Assembly (NCBI GenBank): GCA_035578905.1
Contig: JAQJVL010000679.1
Coordinates: 372,001 to 436,000, forward strand
Length of the DNA: 64,000 nt
Origin: Stictocephala bisonia
Lineage: Eukaryota; Arthropoda; Insecta; Hemiptera; Membracidae
Direction of reading: 5' to 3'
Both the position numbers and the translations under genes were made by a program. How positions within the stretch are numbered: position 1 is the first letter of the stretch; each line of letters begins with the position of its first letter. Of this stretch, positions 46,301 to 58,175 are shown in pieces. The notes under the pieces are model-generated. The model was not told the DNA's origin. It was given only the letters and a program-made list of their open reading frames with translations, and did no database searches.

Positions 46301-49300
46301 AAAATAGCGTCTTCGTGCTCAAGGGAATAGAATATTAAACAGTTGTTATTTAAGTAATCAACGACTAAGGTTGAGAGTATACAACCTCTACCTCTACCTG
46401 AGAGTAAAATAGCGTGCTCGTGCTCATGGGAATAGAATATTAAACAGTCTTTATTTAAGTAATAAACGACTAAGGTTGAGAGTATACAACCTCTACCTCT
46501 ACCTGAGAGTAAAATAGCGTCCTCGTGCTCAAGGGAATAGAATATTAAACAGTTGTTATTTAAGTAATAAATGACTAAGGTTGAGAGTATACACCTTCTA
46601 CAAAGTGTAAAATAGTGTCCTCGTGCTCAAGGATTATAATATTAAACAGTCGTTATTTAAGTAATAAACGACTAAGGTTGAGAGTATACAACCTCTACCT
46701 CTACCTGAGAGTAAAATAGCGCCCTCGTGTCAAGGGAATAGAATACTAAACAGTAGTTATTTAAGTAATAAATGACTAAGGTTGATAGTATACACCTTCT
46801 ACAAAGTGTAAAACAGTGACCTCGTGCTCAAGGGAATAGAATATTAAACAGTTCTTATTTAAGTAATAAATGACTAAGGTTGAGAGTATACATCTTCTAC
46901 ATAGTGTAAAATAGTTACCTCGTGCTCAAGGGAATAGAATATTAAACAGTAGTTATTTAATTAAAAAATGACTAAGATTGAGAGTATACACCTTCTACAA
47001 AGTCTAAAATAATGACCTCGTGCTCAAGGGAATAGAATATTAAACAGTTGTTATTAAAGTAACAAATGACTAAGGTTGAGGGAATACACCCTCTACAAAG
47101 TGTAAAATATTTACCTCGTGCTCACGGGAATAGAATATTAAACAGTAGTTATTTAAGTAATAAATGACTAAGGTTGAGAGTATACATCTTCTACATAGTG
47201 TAAAATAGTTACCTCGTGCTCAAGGGAATAGAATATTAAACAGTAGTTATTTAATTAAAAAATGACTAAGATTGAGAGTATACACCTTCTACAAAGTCTA
47301 AAATAATGACCTCGTGCTCAAAGGAATAGAATATTAAACAGTTGTTATTTAAGTAATAAATGACTAAGGTTGATAGTATACACCTTCTACAAAGTGTAAA
47401 ATAGTTACCTCGTGCTCAAAGGAATAGAATATTAAACAGTTGTTATTTAAGTAATAAATGACTAAGGTTGAGAGTATACACCTTCTACAAAGTCTAAAAT
47501 AATGACCTCGTGCTCAAGGGAATAGAATATTAAACAGTAGTTATTTAAGTAATAAATGACAAAGGTTGAGAGTTTACACCTTCTACAAAGTGTAAAATAG
47601 TCACCTCGTGCTCAAGGATTAGAATATTAAATAGTAGTTATTTAAGTTATAATTGACTAAGGTTGAGATTTAATTACACTTCTACAAAGTGTAAAATAGT
47701 GACCTCGTGCTCAAGGGAATAGAATATTAAATAGTAGTTATTTAAGTTATAAATGACTAAGGTAGAGATTTAATTACACTTCTACAAAGTGTAAAATAGT
47801 GACCTCGTGCTCAAGGATTAGAATATTAAATAGTAGTTATTTAAGTAATAAATGACAAAGGTAGAGAGTATACACCTTCTACAAAGTGTAAAATAGTGAC
47901 CTCGTGCTCAAGGATTAGAATAATAAATAGTAGTTATTTAAGTAATAAATGACTAAGGTTGAGAGTTAATTACACTTCTACAAAGTGTAAAACAGTGACC
48001 TCGTGCTCAAGGATTAGAATATTAAATAGTAGTTATTGAAGTAATAAATGACTAAGGTTGAGAGTATACACCTTCTACAAAATGTAAAACAGTGACCTCA
48101 TGCTCAAGGGAATAGAATATTAAATAGTAGTTATTTAAGTTATAAATGACTAAGGTTGATATTTAATTACACTTCTACAAAGTGTAAAATAGTGACCTCA
48201 TGCTCAAGGGAATAGAATATTAAATAGTAGTTATTTAAGTTATAAATGACTAAGGTTGAGATTTAATTACACTTCTACAAAGTGTAAAATAGTGACCTCA
48301 TGCTCAAGGGAATAGAATATTAAATAGTAGTTATTTAAGTTATAAATGACTAAGGTTGACATTTAATTACACTTCTACAAAGTGTAAAATAGTGACCTCT
48401 TGTTTAAGGGAATAGAATAATAAATAGTAGTTATTTAAGTTATAAATGACTAAGGTAGAGATTTAATTACACTTCTACAAAGTGTAAAATAGTGACCTCG
48501 TGCTCAAGGATTAGAATATTAAATAGTAGTTATTTAAGTAATAAATGACAAAGGTTGAGAGTATACACCTTCTACAAAGTGTAAAATAGTGACCTCGTGC
48601 TCAAGGATTAGAATAATAAATAGTAGTTATTTAAGTAATAAATGACTAAGGTTGAGAGTTAATTACACTTCTACAAAGTGTAAAACAGTGACCTCGTGCT
48701 CAAGGAAATAGAATATTAAATAGTAGTTATTTAAGTAATAAATGACTAAGGTTGAGAGTATACACCTTCTACAAAATGTAAAACAGTGACCTCATGCTCA
48801 AGGGAATAGAATATTAAACAGTAGTTATTTAAGTAATAAATGACTAAGGTTGAGAGTTAATTACACTTCTACAAAGTGTAAAACAGTGACCTCATGCTCA
48901 AGGGAATAGAATATTAAACAGTAGTTATTTAAGTAATAAATGACTAAGGTTGAGAGTTAATTACACTTCTACAAAGTGTAAAATAGTGACTTCGTGCTCA
49001 AGGGAATAGAATAATAAATAGTAGTTATTTAAGTTATAAATGACTAAGGTTGAGAGTTAATTACACTTCTACAAAGTGTAAAATAGTGACCTCGTGCTCA
49101 AGGGAATAGAATAATAAATAGTAGTTATTTAAGTTATAGATGACTAAGGTTGAGAGTTAATTACACTTCTACAAAGTGTAAAACAGTGACCTCGTGCTCA
49201 AGGGAATAGAATATTAAATAGTAGTTATTTAAGTTATAAATGACTAAGGTTGAGAGTTAATTACACTTCTACAAAGTGTAAAATAGTGACCTCGTGCTCA

Positions 49301-52300
49301 AGGGAATAGAATAATAAATAGTAGTTATTTAAGTTATAAATGACTAAGGTTGAGAGTTAATTACACTTCTACAAAGTGTAAAATAGTGACCTCGTGCTCA
49401 AGGGAATAGAATAATAAATAGTAGTTATTTAAGTTATATATGACTAAGGTTGAGAGAATTACACTTCTACAGAGTGTAAAACAGTGACCTCGTGCTGAAG
49501 GGAATAGAATATTAAATAGTAGTTATTTAAGTTATAAATGACTAAGGTTGAGAGTTAATTACACTTCTACAAAGTGTAAAATAGTGACCTCGTGCTCAAG
49601 GGAATAGAATAATAAATAGTAGTTATTTAAGTTATAAATGACTAAGGTTGAGAGTTAATTACACTTCTACAAAGTGTAAAATAGTGACCTCGTGCTCAAG
49701 GGAATAGAATAATAAATAGTAGTTATTTAAGTTATAAATGACTAAGGTTGAGAGTTATTTACACTTCAACAAAGTGTAAAACAGTGACCTCGTGCTCAAG
49801 GGAATAGAATATTAAATAGTAGTTATTTAAGTTATAAATGACTAAGGTTGAGAGTTAATTACACTTCTACAAAGTGTAAAATAGTGACCTCGTGCTCAAG
49901 GGAATAGAATAATAAATAGTAGTTATTTAAGTTATAAATGACTAAGGTTGAGAGTTAATTACACTTCTACAAAGTGTAAAATAGTGACCTCATGCTCAAG
50001 GGAATAGAATATTAAATAGTAGTTATTTAAGTAATAAATGACTAAGGTTGAGAGTTAATTACACTTCTACAAAGTGTAAAACAGTGACCTCATGCTCAAG
50101 GGAATATAATATTAAATAGTAGTTATTTAAGTAATAAATGACTAAGGTTGAGAGTTAATTACACTTCTACAAAGTGTAAAACAGTGACCTCATGCTCAAG
50201 GGAATAGAATATTAAATAGTAGTTATTTAAGTAATAAATGACTAAGGTTGATAGTTAATTACACTTCTACAAAGTGTAAAATAGTGACCTCGTGCTCAAG
50301 GGAATAGAATAATAAATAGTAGTTATTTAAGTTATAAATGACTAAGGTTGAGAGTTAATTACACTTCTACAAAGTGTAAAATAGTGACCTCGTGCTCAAG
50401 GGAATAGAATAATAAATAGTAGTTATTTAAGTTATAGATGACTAAGGTTGAGAGTTAATTACACTTCTACAAAGTGTAAAACAGTGACCTCGTGCTCAAG
50501 GGAATAGAATATTAAATAGTAGTTATTTAAGTTATAAATGACTAAGGTTGAGAGTTAATTACACTTCTACAAAGTGTAAAATAGTGACCTCGTGCTCAAG
50601 GGAATAGAATAATAAATAGTAGTTATTTAAGTTATAAATGACTAAGGTTGAGAGTTAATTACACTTCTACAAAGTGTAAAATAGTGACCTCGTGCTCAAG
50701 GGAATAGAATAATAAATAGTAGTTATTTAAGTTATATATGACTAAGGTTGAGAGTTAATTACACTTCTACAGAGTGTAAAACAGTGACCTCGTGCTGAAG
50801 GGAATAGAATATTAAATAGTAGTTATTTAAGTTATAAATGACTAAGGTTGAGAGTTAATTACACTTCTACAAAGTGTAAAATAGTGACCTCGTGCTCAAG
50901 GGAATAGAATAATAAATAGTAGTTATTTAAGTTATAAATGACTAAGGTTGAGAGTTAATTACACTTCTACAAAGTGTAAAATAGTGACCTCGTGCTCAAG
51001 GGAATAGAATAATAAATAGTAGTTATTTAAGTTATAAATGACTAAGGTTGAGAGTTATTTACACTTCAACAAAGTGTAAAACAGTGACCTCGTGCTCAAG
51101 GGAATAGAATATTAAATAGTAGTTATTTAAGTTATAAATGACTAAGGTTGAGAGTTAATTACACTTCTACAAAGTGTAAAATAGTGACCTCGTGCTCAAG
51201 GGAATAGAATAATAAATAGTAGTTATTTAAGTTATAAATGACTAAGGTTGAGAGTTAATTACACTTCTACAAAGTGTAAAATAGTGACCTCGTGCTCAAG
51301 GGAATAGAATAATAAATAGTATTTATTTAAGTTATAAATGACTAAGGTTGAGAGTTAATTACACTTCTACAAAGTGTAAAATAGTGACCTCGTGCTCAAG
51401 GGAATAGAATAATAAATAGTAGTTATTTAAGTTATAAACGACTAAGGTTGAGAGTTAATTACACTTCTACAAAGTGTAAAATAGTGACCTCGTGCTCAAG
51501 GGAATAGAATAATAAATAGTAGTTATTTAAGTTATAAATGACTAAGGTTGAGAGTTAATTACACTTCTACAAAGTGTAAAATAGTGACCTCGTGCTCAAG
51601 GGAATAGAATATTAAATAGTAGTTATTTAAGTTATAAATGACTAAGGTTGAGAGTTAATTACACTTCTACAAAGTGTAAAATAGTGACCTCGTGCTCAAG
51701 GGAATAGAATAATAAATAGTAGTTATTTAAGTTATATATGACTAAGGTTGAGAGTTAATTACACTTCTACAGAGTGTAAAACAGTGACCTCGTGCTGAAG
51801 GGAATAGAATATTAAATAGTAGTTATTTAAGTTATAAATGACTAAGGTTGAGAGTTAATTACACTTCTACAAAGTGTAAAATAGTGACCTCGTGCTCAAG
51901 GGAATAGAATAATAAATAGTAGTTATTTAAGTTATAAATGACTAAGGTTGAGAGTTAATTACACTTCTACAAAGTGTAAAATAGTGACCTCGTGCTCAAG
52001 GGAATAGAATAATAAATAGTAGTTATTTAAGTTATAAATGACTAAGGTTGAGAGTTATTTACACTTCAACAAAGTGTAAAACAGTGACCTCGTGCTCAAG
52101 GGAATAGAATATTAAATAGTAGTTATTTAAGTTATAAATGACTAAGGTTGAGAGTTAATTACACTTCTACAAAGTGTAAAATAGTGACCTCGTGCTCAAG
52201 GGAATAGAATAATAAATAGTAGTTATTTAAGTTATAAATGACTAAGGTTGAGAGTTAATTACACTTCTACAAAGTGTAAAATAGTGACCTCGTGCTCAAG

Positions 52301-53815
52301 GGAATAGAATAATAAATAGTATTTATTTAAGTTATAAATGACTAAGGTTGAGAGTTAATTACACTTCTACAAAGTGTAAAATAGTGACCTCGTGCTCAAG
52401 GGAATAGAATAATAAATAGTAGTTATTTAAGTTATAAACGACTAAGGTTGAGAGTTAATTACACTTCTACAAAGTGTAAAATAGTGACCTCGTGCTCAAG
52501 GGAATAGAATAATAAATAGTAGTTATTTAAGTTATAAATGACTAAGGTTGAGAGTTAATTACACTTCTACAAAGTGTAAAATAGTGACCTCGTGCTCAAG
52601 GGAATAGAATATTAAATAGTAGTTATTTAAGTTATAAATGACTAAGGTTGAGAGTTAATTACACTTCTACAAAGTGTAAAATAGTGACCTCGTGCTCAAG
52701 GGAATAGAATATTAAATAGTAGTTATTTAAGTTATAAATGACTAAGGTTGAGAGTTAATTACACTTCTACAAAGTGTAAAATAGTGACCTCTAGCTCAAG
52801 GGAATAGAATAATAAATAGTAGTTATTTAAGCAATAAATGACTAAGGTTGAGAGTTAATTACACTTCTACAAAGTGTAAACCAGTGACCTCGTGCTCAAG
52901 GGAATAGAATATTAAATAGTAGTTATTTAAGGTATAAATGACTAAGGTTGAGAGTTAATTACACTTCTACAAAGTGTAAAACAGTGACCTTGTGCTCAAG
53001 GGAATAGAATATTAAATAGTAGTTATTTAAGTAATAAATGACTAAGGTTGAGAGTTATTTACACTTCTACAAAGTGTAAAACAGTGACCTCATGCTCAAG
53101 GGAATAGAATATTAAATAGTAGTTATTTAAGTAATAAATGACTAATGTTGAGAGTTAATTTCACTTCTACAAAGTGTAAAACAGTGACCTCGTGCTCAAG
53201 GGAATAGAATAATAAATAGTAGTTATTTAAGTAAGAAATGACTAAGGTTGAGAGTATACACCTTCTACAAAGTGTAAAATAGTGACCTTGTGCTCAAGGG
53301 AATAGAATAATAAATAGTAGTTATTTAAGTTATAAATGACTAAGGTTGAGAGTATACACCTTCTACAAAGTGTAAAATAGTGACCTCGTGCTCAAGGGAA
53401 TAGAATAATAAATAGTAGTTATTTAAGTTATAAATGACTAAGGTTGAGAGTTAATTACACTTCTACAAAGCGTAAAATAGTGACCTCGTGCTCAAGGGAA
53501 TAGAATAATAAATAGTAGTTATTTAAGTTATAAATGACTAAGGTTGAGAGTATACACCTTCTACAAAGTGTAAAATAGTGACCTCGTGCTCAAGGGAATA
53601 GAATAATAAATAGTAGTTATTTAAGTTATAAATGACTAAGGTTGAGAGTTAATTACACTTCTACAAAGCGTAAAATAGTGACCTCGTGCTCAAGGGAATA
53701 GAATATTAAATAGTAGTTATTGAAGTAATAAATGACTAAGGTTGAGAGTATACACCTTCTACAAATTGTAAAATAGTGACCTCGTGCTCAAGGGAATAGA
53801 ATATTAAATAGGTCT
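43371..53815. repeat. 97-100 bp satellite array, about 106 copies, 10.4 kb
   Basis: The largest array in the window. The unit runs GAATATTAAATAGTAGTTAT, then TTAAGTAATAAATGACTAAG, GTTGAGAG, a variable segment, and AAAATAGTGACCTCGTGCTCAAGG. Two main subfamilies differ in the variable segment: TATACACCTTCTACAAAGTG (97-98 bp units, mainly left) and TTAATTACACTTCTACAAAG (100-bp units, mainly right). A third, with CCTCTACCTCTACCTGAGAG, occupies 45.95-46.73 kb. From 49.1 kb the units are locked in 1.3-kb and 1.0-kb higher-order duplications. Short minus-strand frames are artefacts. Confidence 0.97.
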
Positions 53816-54500
53816 TCATTTTACAAAGCAGTAAACCCAGTCTTGTTAAGGCAGTAATTTCCAGACTATATTTGTTACTGCTAGGCATAACACTATCGAC
53901 TTTCTTGATTTATGGGTTTATGTATTCATACGATTACTTATGTAATTAATAACATTTTACGTAATCATAACAGAGCATTATGATAAAAATGTATAATATT
54001 AAAAATTCAAGTGATAATCATTTCATTTACTTGAACTGTTAGTAGCCAGTAAACGAAGAGAAAAATAATATCAAGTATTATTGCAAGGGCATAGAATAGT
54101 AAACAGGTTTTTATTATACAAGCTGTAAACCGTGACGTGTAAGTCAGTAATTTCCACTGATTTTAGTTTATTGTTGCCACTAGGCATCTTCCACTTACTT
54201 TACTCATATTATATAACAATCTGATCAGTTTGGTAAATAAAAATAGTATGGCCCCTTAATTAAAGTATAAATAAAAGTTAAAACCCCATAGACTAGAATA
54301 ACACATTTAAGATATTAGAACATCACGTTGTTCCCTTGTTTTAAAGTTTTTTTTTACTTCACTGAGAAGAGTATATGAAACGAAAATACCTTTTATAATG
54401 TATATTGTAATTTGTTTGAATAGTATGTTTATGTACTCTATAGCAGCTCTTAGAAATGCAAACAAACTAAAATAGAGGAACTTCTTTACAATATTTGTTT
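53816..54500. repeat. Array flank, present as two diverged copies
   Basis: The sequence right after the array (from about 53789) recurs at about 54087. Both copies read GGG(A/C)ATAGAATA.TAAA(T/C)AGG, then a TTATT/TCATT stretch, AGTAAAC-CC/GTAAACCGTG, GTAATTTCCA and a CTAGGCAT block. So a fragment of the satellite unit joined to the same flank exists twice, about 298 bp apart. Confidence 0.65.
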
Positions 54501-54900
54501 ATGATACCCTAGCTGGTCACGTAGAGGCTTAGCCTCTCAAATCCGTTGTCAGATTCCCAAGTTAGACACAGATGCTACTCAAGCTTCTCGCGGTTGCTAC
54601 TTCAGTTGATCATAACTGCAACCCAAGGTTCTTACCCTAATTAATAAAGGGTGCTCCAACCTACGCTTATTGTTAGTGGCTACCCAAACTGGGTACGGGT
54701 GGCTACCCAAGTTAATCACGGTTGCTGTCCAGATTGATCACGTGTGCTACCCAAGTTGATTATGGTTGCTACCAAAGTTGGACATGGTTGCTACCCAAAT
54801 ATATCACAGGTGCTATCCAAGTTGATGACAGGTAATATCCACTTTAATCATGAATGCCCATGGAAGTCTATGCCGGTTGCTATCTAACCTTATGATGTGT
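54501..54900. repeat. Degenerate minisatellite preceding the 48-bp array
   Basis: About a dozen diverged copies of a ~27-bp motif, GGTTGCTACCCAAGTTGATC, from 54.53 to 54.84 kb. The motif shares GCTACCCAAGTT with the 48-bp unit that follows, so it looks like older sequence of the same origin. Confidence 0.65.
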
Positions 54901-55905
54901 AGCTACCCAAGTTCATACAAGTTCTACGCTTTTGCAGTTAGTTCGGATAGCTACCCAAGTTCATACAAGTTCTACGCTTGTGCAGTTAGTTCGGATAGCT
55001 ACCCAAGTTCATACAGGTTCTACGCTTGTGCAGTTAGTTCGGATAGCTACCTAAGTTCATGCAGGTTCTACGCTTGTGCAGTTAGTTCGGGTAGCTACCC
55101 AAGTTCATACAGGTTCTACGCTTGTGCAGTTAGTTCGGGTAGCTACCAAAGTTCATGCAGGTTCTACGCTTGTGCAGTTAGTTCGGATAGCTACCCAAGT
55201 TCATACAGGTTCTACGCTTGTGCAGTTAGTTCGGATAGCTACCTAAGTTCATGCAGGTTCTACGCTTGTGCAGTTAGTTCGGGTAGCTACCCAAGTTCAT
55301 ACAGGTTCTACGCTTGTGCAGTTAGTTCGGGTAGCTACCAAAGTTCATGCAGGTTCTACGCTTGTGCAGTTAGTTCGGATAGCTACCCAAGTTCATACAA
55401 GTTCTACGCTTGTGCAGTTAGTTCCGATAGCTACCCAAGTTCATGCAGGTTCTACGCTTGTGCAGTTAGTTCGGGTTGCTACCCAAGTTCATACAGGTCC
55501 TACGCTTGTGCAGTTAGTTCGGGTTGCTACCCAAGTTCATACAAGTTCTACGCTTTCGCAGTTAGTTCGGATAGCTACCCAAGTTCATGCAGGTTCTTCG
55601 CTTGTGCAGTTAGTTCGGGTAGCTACCCAAGTTCATACAGGTTCTACGCTTGTGCAGTTAGTTCGAGTAGCTACCCAAGTTCATACAAGTTCTACGCTTG
55701 TGCAGTTAGTTCGGATAGCTACCCAAGTTCATACAAGTTCTACGCTTGTGCAGTTAGTTCGGATAGCTACCCAAGTTCATGCAGGTTCTACGCTTGTGCA
55801 GTTAGTTTGGGTAGCTACACAAGTTCAAACAGGCTCTACGCTTGTGCAGTTAGTTCGAGTAGCTACCCAAGTTCATACAGGTTCTACGCTTGTGCAGTTA
55901 GTTCG
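54901..55905 (+). repeat. 48-bp minisatellite, 21 copies, accidentally open as a 359-aa frame
   Basis: The unit is 48 bp: AGCTACCCAAGTTCATACAA then GTTCTACGCTTGTGCAGTTA and GTTCGGAT. Because 48 is divisible by three, the plus-strand frame 54850-55929 stays open and reads as 21 copies of a 16-residue repeat, SYPSSYKFYACAVSSD. A second plus-strand frame (55268-55948) is open too. Most differences between copies change the residue (Tyr/Cys, Lys/Arg, Asp/Gly, Pro/Leu/Gln), there is no signal peptide, and degenerate non-coding copies precede it. I therefore treat it as non-coding. A four-unit, 192-bp block is duplicated in tandem at 54997-55380. Confidence 0.85.
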
Positions 55906-56560
55906 GCATTTTGTCTTGCGGAAAATTGATTTCGATGTACAAATATGAATGTGTCGGTTATTCTAAGAGTATACTAGGTCAATTGTTTCGCATCGTGTTC
56001 TATATAGTCCTCCTTGTGTGCCTGTGATGATTTACTCTGCTTTTCTTAACAGGCGTTTCTTCCTTAAGCCACGCGTGAATGCGTTCTGTGATAACACTTC
56101 CCTCAAAAAAAGGCTTCAAAGATGAATACAAACATAAAATGAAAACCTTATAGAATGATTGATACCTAATAGATAGTGGCATAAGAACAACATTTGGACA
56201 GCCTAAAATTTACAATTATATAACGACTACATTGCTTCACAACATTAGTTAATTTTTGTACGCTAAAACCAATAAATTTTCAAATTTGCAGGGAATATTA
56301 TGCTTTATAATACCGTCCTTTCAGAATATAAAATCCTCTGGCCTGAAAAATTTAAACAAAATTCGTTTTCCCTGTGACTGTTGAAACTCAAAGTTTTCAC
56401 TTCTAAGCCCTTTTGTAAAGAAATTACTACTCCACCAATTTCGGGCACCTTAAAGCTGGAGTTTCCACACTTCTTCGGGCCTATGGGTAGTACATGGGCC
56501 CGGTTCAGCTCAGCTAGAAAGATCTGGCTGCCCTATCAGTGGGTGTATAATTTCCGTGGC
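55906..56560. other. Spacer, no gene recognised
   Basis: Sequence between the minisatellite and a reverse transcriptase fragment. A plus-strand 95-residue frame (56381-56668) overlaps that fragment antisense and is not thought to be coding. Confidence 0.4.
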
Positions 56561-56589
56561 CGTAGTAGTGCCGGTTCACAACCGGAAAG

Positions 56590-57005
56590 TGCCATTCCTT
56601 TATTTCAAAATAAAACCGGTCCTAAAATTGACCCTTGGGGTACATCATACTTTATTTCTTCAAATTAACCAACTGTACTACCAACCCTAACTCACTTGTT
56701 CATTCCTATAAAACCAATTTTATATTACTCCTATTACCCAATATCTGAATAATTTTTCCATTAGTATAGTTTTTATCGAGCCTTTTTTATACCGAAGTAC
56801 CAAGAGCCTTTTTATTGATGAAAATACTACTGCTATTTTTAACATTAATCAAACCACCTCATCTATAAAGCTTACAAGTGCAGCAGATTCAGTACATAAA
56901 CCCTCTAGGAATCTAAATTGGTTATTACTTTAAATATACTAACCAATGCCGAAGTAACTTCATTTATAGTAATTATTCAACAAAATCCTTCATAATTTTA
57001 AAAAA
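56590..57005 (-). pseudogene. Decayed non-LTR reverse transcriptase fragment
   Basis: On the minus strand, the sequence near 56600-56650 reads DVPQGSILGPVLF, the conserved block just before the catalytic YADD region. Upstream on the same strand (56780-56960) another frame reads FRFLEGLCTESAALVSFI and KIAVVFSSIKRLLVL, corresponding to the QFGFR...T..AL and AVF.D..KAFD blocks, with the motif A aspartate lost. The order is correct for one element. Several frameshifts and stops are present. No 3' end is recognisable, so it is an internal fragment of an old LINE. Confidence 0.75.
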
Positions 57006-57857
57006 GGGATACTAGTCTAACCTAGCCGTTGTAATACACGTTTGCTATTACATTAATGCTATTCAACAATAGTACCTACTTGATTGTGACTTGATTTTGA
57101 TTATTACTTTGATTTGACAAACTAGCTTTGTGTATTAGTGAATATTTGAGAAAAGGTTATTTTAGAATAGTGCACACAATAGGGGTATAGTTTGAAATAT
57201 ATATACGTAATGTACACAATATTTGTTATTCAAATTTACCATGTTGAATGTTAAAAATACACGTAATAGATACTGTGAGGAAAATAACATACATTACAAG
57301 CCTCCATTCACGATGGGGTCAGTGATAACACAAGTAAATATTATTATCCATCTATAATGCACTTACATTTGGAACACGAACGTCCCCACGGATGATGGCA
57401 ATCATTTTTGAACAGGTACTTTTATTTCATTGTCATGGAAATAAAACTCTTGTCACCACTTCTTAGTCCAGCACTGAATGAATAAATACTATGGAGGTAG
57501 GTAAATTATTATTCACATACTATTAAAAACATTCATTTAATACCAACTGCACCAAGTATAATTATATTGAATATTATTTCAGTTTGAAAACTTCTTTTAT
57601 ATCTACTATATTACTGTTAGTACTTTCTAATTTATTTGCAGATTTCTTATAATAGCAAGAGGAGATGACATGTGTTTTTTTAAATGTTAAAAATAATATT
57701 AAAGATATGTAGAGAAAAATAGTGAAGAACATAACACAAATAATATATGTATATATATACAGTATAGATATATAATCATGCAATGCAAATTAATTTTGCG
57801 ATTTTAGGGCTTAATAATGATTAAAACTAGATATTTTATCCCCGACATACGATAAAT
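57006..57857. other. AT-rich spacer, no gene recognised
   Basis: No gene, RNA or repeat could be supported. Confidence 0.35.
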
Positions 57858-58052
57858 GTTTTAGTCAATCTGTCCACTAGATAACTTTACTACGCGTTTC
57901 AAGTCAAAATACTCACCATAATGTGTTTTTGCGTGTGTGAACTTTATATGAAGTGGATTTCAAGTCATTTCAACAAGAAAAAGTGACCTAAGGATGAGTC
58001 TTTTGACTTGAAACGCGTCGTCTAGTTATCTAGTGGACAGATTGACTAAAAC
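57858..58052. mobile_element. 195-bp inverted-repeat element (MITE or retroelement terminal repeat)
   Basis: Arms of about 52 bp face each other: GTTTTAGTCAATCTGTCCAC to TTCAAGTCAAAA on the left and the near-perfect complement on the right, with a ~90-bp loop. Each arm carries GACTTGAAACGCGT. No convincing target duplication flanks it. A GATGAGTC...GACTTGAAAC arrangement in the right arm loosely recalls a hammerhead ribozyme core, but the CUGAUGA box is not intact. It could be a MITE or a rearranged pair of Penelope-type terminal repeats. Confidence 0.7.
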
Positions 58053-58175
58053 ACGTGAGTCAAAAATAAAAACTTAATAATGAGCAGTAGGTGGCCCAAT
58101 TTAAAAAAAATCATCTTAAATAGTGTAACAATATCTTTTTAATTTCAATGCTATCTATTATTCGTATATTGATAT

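Noticed and set aside
55268..55948. 226-residue frame of QLVRVATQVHTGSTLV repeats
   Set aside because: It is an alternative frame of the 48-bp minisatellite and is open only because the unit lacks stops.
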